Origin: Variovorax paradoxus B4
GTDB taxonomy: Bacteria > Pseudomonadota > Gammaproteobacteria > Burkholderiales > Burkholderiaceae_C
Direction: 5' to 3'
Assembly: GCF_000463015.1 (NCBI RefSeq)
Contig: NC_022247.1
Coordinates: 3,472,001 to 3,536,000 of the forward strand
DNA length: 64,000 bases
Below, in pieces: positions 26,173 through 34,704 of this stretch. Below the pieces are notes generated by a model, which searched no databases, was not told the DNA's origin, and worked only from the letters and a program-made list of their open reading frames with translations. Position 1 is the stretch's first letter, and every line of letters begins with the position of its first letter. The position numbers and the translations under genes were made by a program.

Positions 26173-26947
26173 TCCCGTTCCCTTTCCACGCGTCGATGCG
26201 CACCACGGTCGCGGACGTTGCCGCTTCGCCGGCGGGCACCGTGCCCTGCTGCTGCAGCCGCAGCTTGCGGCGCAGCCGGGCGGCGGCCAGCAGCGCGCTC
26301 ATGCGCTCGTTGCGCGCGGGCAGCATCACGGGCGCGGCCAGCGGCGGGCCGCGGCGCTTCAGGATGCGCAGTTCGATCTGCGACGCATCGGCCTCGCAGC
26401 TTTCCACCTGAAGGCGCAGCCGTGCCGGCGATGCGCCCTGCGCGGCCGATGCGGGCCGGCACACGAAAAGCAGCACGTCGTGCTGGGCGGCCGCCAGCTG
26501 CAGCCGGCGCAGCTCGCCCACCCGGGCCTGCGGCAGCCAGGCCAGCACCGCGGCCACGTCGGCGCAGCGCAGCGCCTGCTCGCAGGCCCACAGCCGCGCG
26601 GGCGGCGCATCGCTGCGGACCCACATCAGCGCCTCCACCGGCAGCCCCTGCGCCGCGAGCGCCGCCGCGCAGGGCTCGTAGGGCGCGCCGATCAGCACCA
26701 CCGGCCCGCCGTGCGCCTGCACCGCCTGCGCCAGCGCGGGCAGCAGCAGCCGCCAGACATGGGCTTCGGGCGCGGTCTGCAGCAGTTCCGTCATGGCGCC
26801 GACCGGCCAGCCGCCCCCCGGCAACTCCGCGTCGAGCGCGGCGTGGCCGGTGGCGACGACCTGCGCGTCGGCCAGGCCGAGTTCGTCGGCATGCCAGACG
26901 CCACGGCCCGCGGCAGCGGAAAAGGAGTCGAGGAAAGGGAGGCCCAT
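26141..26947 (-). CDS. imuA: ImuA, RecA/SulA-like mutagenesis cassette protein
   Basis: This 268-residue RecA-like protein has an N-terminal LDAELPGGGWPVGAMTELLQ, a degenerate Walker-like segment typical of ImuA, then VVLIGAPYEPCAAAL and a C-terminal LRILKRRGPPLA and Arg-rich helix. It is the first gene of the cassette. ATG 26947 is taken because the LexA box ends only 15 bases upstream; there is no Shine-Dalgarno, and the TATAAA inside the box would place the transcript start near the ATG, so the mRNA may be almost leaderless. Confidence 0.93.
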   Translation of the reverse strand: MGLPFLDSFSAAAGRGVWHADELGLADAQVVATGHAALDAELPGGGWPVGAMTELLQTAPEAHVWRLLLPALAQAVQAHGGPVVLIGAPYEPCAAALAAQGLPVEALMWVRSDAPPARLWACEQALRCADVAAVLAWLPQARVGELRRLQLAAAQHDVLLFVCRPASAAQGASPARLRLQVESCEADASQIELRILKRRGPPLAAPVMLPARNERMSALLAAARLRRKLRLQQQGTVPAGEAATSATVVRIDAWKGNGNALDRIAVVA

Positions 26948-26961
26948 GATGCAACTGTTAA

Positions 26962-26977
26962 CTGTATTTTTATACAG
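26962..26977. promoter_or_regulatory. LexA (SOS) box of imuA-imuB-dnaE2
   Basis: CTGTATTTTTATACAG is an exact CTGT-N8-ACAG operator. On the minus strand its core reads TATAAAAAT, so LexA would cover the -10 region of the imuA promoter. It ends 15 bases before the imuA ATG. Confidence 0.88.
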
Positions 26978-26999
26978 TATTCCATGCATCGCAACCGGC

Positions 27000-27020
27000 A
27001 AAGCCCGCTGGAGGGGCTTT
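27000..27020. other. Short hairpin in the imuA / aldo-keto reductase divergent region
   Basis: AAAGCCC and GGGCTTT form a perfect 7-bp stem with a 7-base loop. No T-run follows on either strand and no gene ends here, so it is unlikely to be a terminator. It would lie in the 5' leader of the aldo/keto reductase if that promoter is close to imuA. Nothing else recognisable is seen between 27021 and 27103. Confidence 0.4.
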
Positions 27021-27103
27021 CCTTGCGCGGTGGCCCTCTGCGCCGTCCCGGCCGATACTGAAAGCTGTAACGGCAAAGCCACCCCCGAAGGACTTTTTCT
27101 CCC

Positions 27104-28048
27104 GTGACCCTGCCGGTAAACGGTCTTTCCCTCACGCGCGCCCGGCTGCTGCGGCTGGGCATGGCGCTGTGCGCCGGCGCAGCGCTTCCCCCCGCATCCG
27201 CGCAGCAAGGCAGCCTGAAGATGAACACCCGCCCCATCCCCTCCACGCAAGAAGCCCTGCCGGTGGTCGGCTGCGGCACCTGGATCGGCTTCGACCAGCG
27301 GCCCGGCAGCGACGAATACCAGCGCCTGCCCGGCGTGCTCGACGCGCTGTTCGCGGCCGGCGGCACGGTGATCGACAGCTCGCCGATGTACGGCCGCTCC
27401 GAAGAAACCACCGGCGAACTGCTGGCCGCCGCAGCGAAGCAGCGCGAGAACAAGGCCTTTCTCGCCACCAAGGTCTGGACCTCGGGCCGCGAGGCCGGCA
27501 TTGCGCAGATGGAGCAGTCGTTCACGCGGCTGCGCACCCAGCGCATGGACCTGATGCAGGTGCACAACCTGATGGACTGGAAGACCCACCTCCCCACCCT
27601 GCGTAATTGGAAAGACAAGGGCCGCGTCCGCTACATCGGCATCACGCACTACACGGCCTCGGCCTACGGCGAAGTTGAGGCCGTGCTGCGCGCCGAGAAG
27701 CTCGACTTCCTGCAGATCAACTATTCGCTCGACGCGCGCGAGGCCGAGGAGCGCCTGCTGCCGCTCGCGGCCGAGCGCGGCGTGGCGGTGATCGTCAACA
27801 TGCCCTTCGGCGGCGGTGGGCTCTTGCGGCGTCTGCGCGACAAGCCGCTGCCCGCCTGGGCCGGCGAGATCGGCTGCGCGAGCTGGGCGCAGGTGCTGCT
27901 GAAGTTCGTGCTGAGCCACCCGGCCGTGACCTGCACCATTCCCGGCACCAGCCGCGCCGGGCACATGGCCGACAACGCCGCGGCCGGCGCCGGCGCGTTC
28001 CCCGATGCGGCGTTCTGGCGCAGCAAAGCGCCATCGATCGGACTCTGA
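27104..28048 (+). CDS. Aldo/keto reductase, probably exported
   Basis: This 314-residue NAD(P)H-dependent oxidoreductase has a TIM-barrel fold. The tetrad is visible: Asp and Tyr in VIDSSPMYG, Lys in LATKVW, His in LMQVHNL. IPGTSRAGHMADN near 283 resembles the cofactor-binding end. The N-terminus (TRARLLRLGMALCAGAALPPASAQQ) reads as a signal peptide with Arg residues, so it is probably periplasmic, possibly Tat-exported since the cofactor needs folding inside. GTG 27104 has little Shine-Dalgarno support; ATG 27161 would remove most of the signal. Substrate unknown. Confidence 0.88.
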   Translation: MTLPVNGLSLTRARLLRLGMALCAGAALPPASAQQGSLKMNTRPIPSTQEALPVVGCGTWIGFDQRPGSDEYQRLPGVLDALFAAGGTVIDSSPMYGRSEETTGELLAAAAKQRENKAFLATKVWTSGREAGIAQMEQSFTRLRTQRMDLMQVHNLMDWKTHLPTLRNWKDKGRVRYIGITHYTASAYGEVEAVLRAEKLDFLQINYSLDAREAEERLLPLAAERGVAVIVNMPFGGGGLLRRLRDKPLPAWAGEIGCASWAQVLLKFVLSHPAVTCTIPGTSRAGHMADNAAAGAGAFPDAAFWRSKAPSIGL

Positions 28049-28061
28049 CCCGCCGCCGCGG

Positions 28062-29039
28062 CTATTCGAACTTCACGTTGTGCTGCCGCACGGTGGCGCC
28101 GAAGGCCTCGTACTGCGCGCGGAAGAATTCGGCGAACTTCACGGGGCTCATGCCATAGCCCTCGAAGCCCTGCTGCACCAGCTGCGCATGCACGTCGGGC
28201 CGCTTGAGCGTGTTCTGCAGTTCCTGCGACAGCTTGTCGGTGATGGCCTGCGGCAGCCCCGGCGGCCCGAAGAAGCCGGCCCAGGGCGTGATGGTGAGCT
28301 TGCCCAGCCCGAGCTCGCCGCCCGTGGGCACGTCGGGCAGCAAGGCGCTGCGCTGCGGCAGCAGCGTGGCCAGCGCGCGGATGCGTCCTTCCTTCACGAA
28401 GCCGGGCGCCAGCGTGCCGGTGGTGAACATCATGTGGATCTGCCCGCCCAGCAGGTCGGTCATGGCCTGCATGTCGCCCTTGTAGCGCGCGTTGACCACC
28501 TTGCGCTCGCCCAGGAGCTGCAGCATGGCCAGCTCCGAAGCGCTGTTGCTCGATGCCGAGTTGTAGGCACCGGGCTTGGCCGCCACCATGGCCAGCAACT
28601 CGTTCACGCTCTTCGCCGGCAGGCTGGCCGGCACCACCAGGAACATCGAGAACTGGCCGGCCGAGCTGATCGGCGTGAAGGCCTTGAACGGGTCGTAGGG
28701 CGGCGTGGGCCGCAGCGTGGGCGCCGCCACCATCGCGGTGTTGGTGCCCATCAGCAAGGTGTAGCCGTCGGGCTTGGCGGACGAGGTGGCCTGCGCCGCC
28801 AGCACGCCGTCGGCGCCGGGGCGGTTCTCCACGATCACCTGCTGGCCGAGCTGCTTGGAGAGCCCCTCCGCGATGATGCGCGTGAGCGCGTCGGCGCCGC
28901 CGCCGGGCGCAAAGCCGACGATCAGGCGCAGCGGCTTGTCCGGATAGCTGCCCTCGGCGCTCCAGGCTGCCGCGCCCGGCAGCATGGCCAGCGTGCCGCC
29001 GGCCGCGAGGGCCGCCAGCGTCAGGTTTCTGCGTCGCAT
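28062..29039 (-). CDS. Bug/TctC-type periplasmic solute-binding receptor
   Basis: This 325-residue receptor of the tripartite tricarboxylate transport family has a signal peptide ending near AAAWSA, then PLRLIVGFAPGGGADALTR (first ligand loop), VIVENRPGADG and PDGYTLLMGTNT. No TctA/TctB membrane genes are in the window, as is usual for orphan Bug receptors. It is the last gene of the minus-strand catabolic run, 19 bases after the porin, and may bind the substrate of the dehydratases upstream. Confidence 0.92.
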   Translation of the reverse strand: MRRRNLTLAALAAGGTLAMLPGAAAWSAEGSYPDKPLRLIVGFAPGGGADALTRIIAEGLSKQLGQQVIVENRPGADGVLAAQATSSAKPDGYTLLMGTNTAMVAAPTLRPTPPYDPFKAFTPISSAGQFSMFLVVPASLPAKSVNELLAMVAAKPGAYNSASSNSASELAMLQLLGERKVVNARYKGDMQAMTDLLGGQIHMMFTTGTLAPGFVKEGRIRALATLLPQRSALLPDVPTGGELGLGKLTITPWAGFFGPPGLPQAITDKLSQELQNTLKRPDVHAQLVQQGFEGYGMSPVKFAEFFRAQYEAFGATVRQHNVKFE

Positions 29040-29058
29040 GTCGTTGCTCCTTCTTCAG

Positions 29059-30186
29059 TCAAAAGAGATGCCGCACACCGAACTCCCAACCCGACGAGCG
29101 GCGCCCGCCCGCCGGTGCCACGCCGCCGCTCACCACATAGCGCGCCTGGCCGCCGTTCATGAGCCGCGCATAGGTGCCGTAGAGCGCGGTGCGCTTCGAG
29201 AGGTTGTGCACGTAGCCGATACCGAACTGGCGCGCGTCGTCGCGGTTGCGCGGCATGCCGTTGGCGTTGCGCAGGCTCTCGTCGCTGCGGTCGTCCAGGT
29301 AGGCATAGCTCACGCGGATGCGGCCGACCTCGAAGGCCGGAATGTGCGCACCGATCTCGGCGGTGTTCTTGCGCACCGTGCCGGCGGCAAGCTTCACCGT
29401 CACCTTGTTGTAGAGCGCGAAGAACTTCGCAAAGCCCGCGTCCCACGAGCCGCCGATGTTGGCATGCGTGTAGTTGCCGATGGCGGCGGTGGCATTGAAG
29501 TGCGTGCGCGTGACGGCCGCCGCGATGTCGAACGCGCCCGAGGCAAAGCCGAAGCGCGCACCGGCAAAGTTGCCGTCGTCGCGGTTCGGCGCGGTGGAGT
29601 CGTTCTCCCCGGTGCCGATCATCGCCATGCCGTAGAAGCCGCCGAGCCCGGCCGGCAGCCAGTAGCTCGCCGTGTTGCTGCCCGTGATGCCGGTGGGCAG
29701 CGGCCCGGTGCCAGCGCCCGCAAACGTGAGGTTGCCTGCGCGCGCCACGCCGTTGGCGTTGAAGGGATCGAAGTAGATGCTGTTGTAGTGCGTGGGGATG
29801 AAGTCGCGGCCCAGGCGCAGCTCGCCGAACTTCTGGTGCGACAGGCTGACGAAGGACATGCGGTCGAAGGCAATCGGCCCCGCCGTGCCCGCGCCGCTCG
29901 CCTGGTTGTTGCTGTTGCTCGGCCTGCCCGTGCCGATGTCGGGGTTCAGGCTACCTTCGAGCCAGAAGCCCGCGCGCAGGCCGCCGCCCAGGTCTTCGGT
30001 GCCGCGGAATCCGAGCCGGCTGGTCGAAAGGCCGCCGTTCGACAGCGCCTTGACCGAGCCGCCGCCCTCGCCTTTCGTGTACTGCACGCCAAGGTCCACC
30101 ACGCCGAACACGGTGACGCTGGACTGCGCGTGCGCCGCGCCGCCGCCGGCCAGCGCCAGTGCCGACCCCATCAAGAATCTCTTCAT
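29059..30186 (-). CDS. Outer-membrane porin (Gram-negative trimeric type)
   Basis: This 375-residue porin has signal peptide MKRFLMGSALALAGGGAAHAQ, first strand SSVTVFGVVDLGVQY, LGFRGTEDLGGGLRAGFWLEG, and terminal strand WEFGVRHLF ending in Phe, the outer-membrane assembly signal. It is of the Omp32 type common in Comamonadaceae. Between the IlvD-like and Bug genes, it likely admits the catabolic substrate. AGGAG lies 10 bases before ATG 30186. Confidence 0.94.
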   Translation of the reverse strand: MKRFLMGSALALAGGGAAHAQSSVTVFGVVDLGVQYTKGEGGGSVKALSNGGLSTSRLGFRGTEDLGGGLRAGFWLEGSLNPDIGTGRPSNSNNQASGAGTAGPIAFDRMSFVSLSHQKFGELRLGRDFIPTHYNSIYFDPFNANGVARAGNLTFAGAGTGPLPTGITGSNTASYWLPAGLGGFYGMAMIGTGENDSTAPNRDDGNFAGARFGFASGAFDIAAAVTRTHFNATAAIGNYTHANIGGSWDAGFAKFFALYNKVTVKLAAGTVRKNTAEIGAHIPAFEVGRIRVSYAYLDDRSDESLRNANGMPRNRDDARQFGIGYVHNLSKRTALYGTYARLMNGGQARYVVSGGVAPAGGRRSSGWEFGVRHLF

Positions 30187-30253
30187 GTTTTCTTGTCTCC
30201 TGCTTCTTCTCTTGGTTGAAAAACTCGTGAACGCGCGCAGGGCTGCGCCACCG

Positions 30254-30275
30254 GGTGCGCGCGGGGGTGCGCACC
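30254..30275 (-). other. GC-rich hairpin between the dehydratase and porin genes
   Basis: GGTGCGC and GCGCACC pair as a 7-bp stem with an 8-base loop in the 117-base gap after the IlvD-like gene. No T-run follows directly, so it may be an mRNA stabiliser or weak attenuator rather than a true terminator. The porin could also have its own promoter in the AT-richer 50 bases before it. Confidence 0.4.
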
Positions 30276-30303
30276 GGTTGGCGAAGGCCGGGGTGAAAAA
30301 GGT

Positions 30304-32007
30304 CTAGCCCGAGGGCTCGGGTCGTTCGGTGCGCACGAGCACGGCGCCCTTCGACAGCGGGCTCACGTTGCGCCGGTACTGCTGCAGCCAGCCGGTATCG
30401 AAGGCCGGCGGGGGCGCCTGCCAGTCGGCACGGCGCGCAGCGAGTTCCGCATCGGTCAATGCGATGTCGAGACGGCGTGCATCGAGGTCGATGGTGATCA
30501 CGTCGCCATCGCGCACCAGCCCGAGCGGCCCGCCGAGCGCGGCTTCGGGCGACACCTCGGCCACCACCAGCCCCTTGCAGACCAGGCCCGAGAGATGCCC
30601 GTCGGTCAGGATCGCGACCTGGTCGCCCAGGCCCGCGCCGTCGATCGCGAAGACCACGCGCGAGGCGCCGCCGCCCATGGCCGGACCGCCGCAGGCGCCG
30701 GCGCCGCGCATCACGACCACCTGGCCCGGCAAGATCTCACCGCCCTTGAGCGCCGCGATGGCCGCGTCCGAGGTCCAGAAGCACACGGCCGGTCCCGTGA
30801 AGCTGCGCACCTTGCGCTCCATGATGCCGGTCTTGATGAGGCCCGACTCGGGCGCGAGGTTGCCGCGCAGCAGCACGATGGCGGGATGCGGCGCGACCGG
30901 GCGGTCGATGGGGCGGATCACCTCGGGCTGCGTCACCTCGGCATCGCGCAGGTTGTCGGCCACGGTGCCGCCCGTGACGGTGAGCGCGCCGGTGTCGAGC
31001 AGCGGCGCGAGCTGCTTCATCAGAGCGCGGCAACCGCCCGCTGCCTCGAAGGCCTCGATGCTGTGCTCGCCGATCGGCCGCACGCCGGCCAGCACCGGCG
31101 TCGTCGGGCCGAGGCTTTCGAACAGGCCGTACACGTCGACGCCGCACTCCCCTTCGGTCGACACGGCCTGCAGGTGCTTGGCCGTGTTGAGCGAACCGCC
31201 GATGGCCAGCACCGCGCGCACCGCGTTGGCAAAGGCGCCGGGCGTGAGGATGTCGCGCGGCTTGAGGTCGTTCCACACCATCTGCACGATGCGCGTGCCG
31301 GCGGCGCGCACGTCGGCCATCATCTTTTGGCTCAGCGCGGCCACCGGCGCACTGCCCGGCAAGGCCATGCCGAGCGCCTCGCAGACGATGTGCATCGAGT
31401 TGGCCGTGCCCAGGCCCGAGCACACGCCCGGCCCGCGGATCGCCTCGCGGCTCATGCCCACGAGTTCTTCCACCGGCAGGTGGCCCGTGACCGCATGCAT
31501 CGCGCCGATGAACACTTCCTCGATGTCCATGTGCCGGCCCTGGTACTCGCCGCTGGGCTGGTAGCCGCAGGGCACCAGCAGCGTCGGGATGTTGAGGCGC
31601 GCGGCCGCCATGAGCTGGCCCGGCACGGTCTTGTCGCACGAGGTGAGGCACACCATGCCGTCGAGCTGCGCGCCTTCGACGGCCACCTCGATGTCGTTGG
31701 TCACGAGGTCGCGCGCGCCGAGCATGTAGGCGCCGCGCGCGCCGGCGCCGGTGATGAAGTCGCTGGGCGCGGCGGTGCGGATCTCGAACGGCACGCCGCC
31801 CGCGGCGCGGATCGCGGCCTTCACTTCCACCGCCACGCGGTCGAGGTGGCTGAAGCACGCCGCGAGTTCCGACGAACTGTTGACGATGGCGATCTTGGGC
31901 TTCTCGCAGTCTTCCTCGGGGATGCCGAGCGCGCGCCAGTGGGCGTTGCGCACCGACCAGAGATAGGAACCGCGCGGGAAGTTGCTGCGCAGGGGGCGGG
32001 TGGTCAT
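30304..32007 (-). CDS. IlvD/Edd family Fe-S dehydratase
   Basis: This 567-residue dehydratase has CLTSCDKTVPGQLMAAARLNIP (Fe-S Cys plus Lys), GPGVCSGLGTANSM (a second cluster Cys), STEGECGVDVYG in the middle and RGAGACGGPAMGG and LTDGHLSGL at the C-terminal end. It resembles sugar-acid dehydratases (xylonate/arabonate/gluconate type) as well as dihydroxyacid dehydratase; the catabolic setting favours the former. ATG 32007 overlaps the stop of the aconitase-X small subunit as ATGA, implying a shared pathway or complex. The substrate cannot be read. Confidence 0.9.
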   Translation of the reverse strand: MTTRPLRSNFPRGSYLWSVRNAHWRALGIPEEDCEKPKIAIVNSSSELAACFSHLDRVAVEVKAAIRAAGGVPFEIRTAAPSDFITGAGARGAYMLGARDLVTNDIEVAVEGAQLDGMVCLTSCDKTVPGQLMAAARLNIPTLLVPCGYQPSGEYQGRHMDIEEVFIGAMHAVTGHLPVEELVGMSREAIRGPGVCSGLGTANSMHIVCEALGMALPGSAPVAALSQKMMADVRAAGTRIVQMVWNDLKPRDILTPGAFANAVRAVLAIGGSLNTAKHLQAVSTEGECGVDVYGLFESLGPTTPVLAGVRPIGEHSIEAFEAAGGCRALMKQLAPLLDTGALTVTGGTVADNLRDAEVTQPEVIRPIDRPVAPHPAIVLLRGNLAPESGLIKTGIMERKVRSFTGPAVCFWTSDAAIAALKGGEILPGQVVVMRGAGACGGPAMGGGASRVVFAIDGAGLGDQVAILTDGHLSGLVCKGLVVAEVSPEAALGGPLGLVRDGDVITIDLDARRLDIALTDAELAARRADWQAPPPAFDTGWLQQYRRNVSPLSKGAVLVRTERPEPSG

Positions 32008-32459
32008 GGGCGGTCTCCGGACTTGTTCTTCCTCGTGATCTCGATCACGCCGCGGTCGGCGTCCACGCGCACCCAGTCGCCGGTGGCTATGCATTCGAGC
32101 GGGTCGCGCTCGAAGTCGGTCATCGAGGGCGAATGCGTGACCACGGCGCCGAGCGCCATCTTGGTGGTCATCTCGTTGAACAGGAACGCCGCGGGCGCCG
32201 AGTTCATGAGCCGCGTCATGTGGAACATCGCGGACCAGCCCGACGAGCCCTTGGCACCCGGAAACACCAGCACCTTGCCCGCGAAGCTCTGGCCGCGCAG
32301 CTCGTGCCGCGTCTCGATGACGGTGCCGGTGCGCGGATCGATGCCGCCCCAGCCCGAGATGCGGTCGCGCGTGACGAGTGCCTCGCCTTCGGCCACGCCG
32401 CCGACCACCTTGCGGCCGCGAATCACGATGGTCTCTTCAGCCGTGACTGCGTCGTTCAT
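32004..32459 (-). CDS. Aconitase X swivel domain / small subunit (DUF126)
   Basis: This 151-residue protein is the beta-barrel swivel partner of the large aconitase-X subunit. VFPGAKGSSGWSAMF contains the substrate-binding Ser loop; GGVAEGEALVTRDRISGWGGIDP is the typical N-terminal segment. Known two-subunit aconitase-X enzymes dehydrate cis-3-hydroxy-L-proline, and archaeal ones mevalonate 5-phosphate. It overlaps both neighbours by ATGA, so three genes are tightly coupled. Confidence 0.9.
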   Translation of the reverse strand: MNDAVTAEETIVIRGRKVVGGVAEGEALVTRDRISGWGGIDPRTGTVIETRHELRGQSFAGKVLVFPGAKGSSGWSAMFHMTRLMNSAPAAFLFNEMTTKMALGAVVTHSPSMTDFERDPLECIATGDWVRVDADRGVIEITRKNKSGDRP

Positions 32460-33751
32460 GCGTTGCCTCCGTTCCAGCGGCCGGTGCACGCCGCATCGAC
32501 GCATTCCGCCGTGCTGCCAAACCACGCCTGCACGCCGAGGATCGCGGGCAGGTAGTGCGCCTGCTTGGCCGAATCGAGCGCCACGGTCTTCGTGCCCTTG
32601 GGCACGGCGCGGCTCATGGCGGAGCAGCTGTCGGTCATGAGGATGCCGCCTGCGTCCTCGATGATCTTCGTGTAGCCGTTGCGGTCGGCCAGCGACTTGA
32701 TGGCGCGCGGCGTGAAGATCCACAGCTCGCAATCCGGGTGCACCTTGCGGCCCTCGATGAGTTGCGCGGCCTCCCAGATCTGCTCGATGGTGTAGTGCGG
32801 ACAGCCGAGCATCACGTACTGCACCTCGGCGTCCTTGCCCGTCGCGTTGATCTTCTCGTAGGTGGCGCGGCGCTCGGCTTCGCCAAAGCGCAGCACCTCC
32901 ACCGGCGCACGGCCGCCGAGCGCCTGCTCGAGCGTGAGCGCCTCGGGCGTGATGCCGGCGATGTGGTACATCTCCACGCCGCCCGAGGACGAAGCCGCCG
33001 CACCGAAGTGCTTGAGCCGCGGCAGGTTGGGCACGCGGCCGATGCCGCGCCGGCTGTGCACCACCGGCACGCGCTCCTGCACATGCTCGCCGATGTAGTA
33101 GCCGAGCAGGCCCCAGTCCTGCACCGATTCGACCTCGACATCGAGCTCGACCACGTGCGTGGCATGGCGGTTCTCGTCGAGGTGATAGCCCCAGTAGGGA
33201 ATGCGGCCCGTGAGCATGGCGGCGCCAGTGCTCTCGCGGCCTTCCGTGTTCGTGCGTGCGCCGAGCACCGAGTTGCAATACACCACGGCCGACGATTCCA
33301 TCCACGCGCAGTGCTCGCCGCGCGTCGGGATGTTGCCGACCTGGTAGGGCGTGCAGGTGTTCATGATCTGCGCGCCCAGGCCCGCCGCATGGCGCTCGCT
33401 CTTGTTGTAGAACTGCACGATCTCCTCGCTCACGCCCATGCGCTCGGGCTGACCGGGGTCGAAGCCCAGCTGCAGGTGGCTCGTGAAGACCTTGAACTTC
33501 GGGATCTCGACGGTCTCCTGGCTGTCGAGGCTGAACTCGGAGAACACCGCGTCCATGCCGCCGCCCTTGGCCAGCGCGAAGTCGCGCTGGAACGGCGTGG
33601 TCGAGGTGATGGTGGCGCAGACGTTGCGCGTCTCCACCAGCCGCTCGGCGCCCAGCGCTTCGCCGTAGCGCATCAGCAGGTCCATCGCCTTCTGCACGGC
33701 CGGTCCGTCGCGGCCGTCCATCATGGCTTTTTCTTCATCGCTCAGGTGCAT
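32456..33751 (-). CDS. Aconitase X catalytic large subunit (DUF521)
   Basis: This 431-residue subunit has MHLSDEEKAMMDG at the start, the family signature. Three Cys candidates for the iron-sulfur centre are in MNTCTPYQ, LGCPHYT and TDSCSAMS. GEHCAWMESSAVVYCNSVLGARTN is the strongly conserved core (only this motif in part is needed to name the family). Characterised bacterial members are cis-3-hydroxy-L-proline dehydratases; no proline racemase or Pyr2C reductase is seen next to it, so another hydroxy acid is possible. The stop overlaps the small-subunit start. Confidence 0.9.
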   Translation of the reverse strand: MHLSDEEKAMMDGRDGPAVQKAMDLLMRYGEALGAERLVETRNVCATITSTTPFQRDFALAKGGGMDAVFSEFSLDSQETVEIPKFKVFTSHLQLGFDPGQPERMGVSEEIVQFYNKSERHAAGLGAQIMNTCTPYQVGNIPTRGEHCAWMESSAVVYCNSVLGARTNTEGRESTGAAMLTGRIPYWGYHLDENRHATHVVELDVEVESVQDWGLLGYYIGEHVQERVPVVHSRRGIGRVPNLPRLKHFGAAASSSGGVEMYHIAGITPEALTLEQALGGRAPVEVLRFGEAERRATYEKINATGKDAEVQYVMLGCPHYTIEQIWEAAQLIEGRKVHPDCELWIFTPRAIKSLADRNGYTKIIEDAGGILMTDSCSAMSRAVPKGTKTVALDSAKQAHYLPAILGVQAWFGSTAECVDAACTGRWNGGNA

Positions 33752-33793
33752 GGCCTGTGTCTCCGTTCTTGTGCTGTCGTGGGGTCGGCCGGG

Positions 33794-34636
33794 CTAGCCC
33801 GGCAAGGGCGTGGGCACGTGGCCGCCGATGTCGCGCGCGATGGTGAGCGCGATGTCGTGCAAGCGCGGTGCCAGTTCGTTGCGCAGGCGCTCCTCGGTGA
33901 ACACGAAGGCCGCGCCGCCGCCGTTGAGCGCCATCACTTCGCCGTCCGGGCCAATGAGGGGCACCGACACCGAGTTGATCTCGCGGTGGAACTCGCCGAG
34001 CGAAAGGCAGTAGCCGAGCCGCCGGGCTTCGCCGATGGCGCGCGTCATGCCGGGCGCGATGCTGTCCCACTCGGGGCCGCGCAGGAGGCGCATCGAATCG
34101 ACCAGCTGGTTGCGCTGCACCTCGGGCAGCGCCGAAAGATAGGCGCGGCCCAGCGCCGAGTTGGCCAGCGGCGCGCGCGAGCCCACGTCGAGCCGCGCCG
34201 ACAGCATCGACGAGCGCGGCCGGCAGGCCTCGATCAGCACCATCTCCATGCCGTCGCGTATCGCCAGGTAGACCGAGGCGCCCACCTCCTCGGCCATCGC
34301 CTGCATGCTGGGCCGCGCGGCGGCGCGCACGTCGAGGCTGCCGAGGAACACGCGCGACAGCGACACCACGCCCGGCCCGAGCATGAAGCGGTCGGCCACC
34401 TGCGCGGCCTTGAGCATGCCCAGCGAGAGCAGCGTGGCGACGAGCCGGTTGACGGTCGGCCGCGGGATGCCGGTCATGCGCGCGATGTCGGCATGGCCCA
34501 GCACGGGGCGCGCCTCGCTGAAGCAGCGCAGCACCGAAATGCCGCGCTCGAGTGCGCTCACGGTGTCGGCGCGGTCGCCGCGCGCGTCGGCGGAATCGGC
34601 GGCGGGAAAAGAGGTGTCGTTTTTGTCAGTGGACAT
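33794..34636 (-). CDS. IclR-family transcriptional regulator
   Basis: This 280-residue regulator has an N-terminal winged helix (ALERGISVLRCFSEARPVLGHADIARMTGIPRPTVNRLVATL) and a C-terminal IclR ligand domain ending with LNGGGAAFVFTEERLRNELAPRL. It sits inside the catabolic run between the FAD oxidoreductase and aconitase-X genes and is the obvious controller of both strands. Start ATG 34636, with GAGGAACC-type sequence just upstream (minus strand reads GGTTCCTCC before ATG). Confidence 0.93.
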   Translation of the reverse strand: MSTDKNDTSFPAADSADARGDRADTVSALERGISVLRCFSEARPVLGHADIARMTGIPRPTVNRLVATLLSLGMLKAAQVADRFMLGPGVVSLSRVFLGSLDVRAAARPSMQAMAEEVGASVYLAIRDGMEMVLIEACRPRSSMLSARLDVGSRAPLANSALGRAYLSALPEVQRNQLVDSMRLLRGPEWDSIAPGMTRAIGEARRLGYCLSLGEFHREINSVSVPLIGPDGEVMALNGGGAAFVFTEERLRNELAPRLHDIALTIARDIGGHVPTPLPG

Positions 34637-34704
34637 GGAGGAACCCTTTGCAAGACTCTGCAATGTAGAGGCTGGCGAAAGCGCGTCGGCCGGGTTCATG
34701 CGAT

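Noticed and set aside
27000..27020. Rho-independent terminator
   Set aside because: A good stem but no T-run on either strand, and both flanking genes start rather than end here.
27104..27160. Later ATG 27161 as the start of the aldo/keto reductase
   Set aside because: It would cut the signal peptide in its hydrophobic core; the GTG start gives a complete signal, although the Shine-Dalgarno is poor.
32004..33305. A single fused aconitase-X protein from 33305 to 32004
   Set aside because: The frame upstream of 32459 is a shadow of the large subunit; the ATGA overlap at 32456-32459 and conserved starts show two separate subunits.
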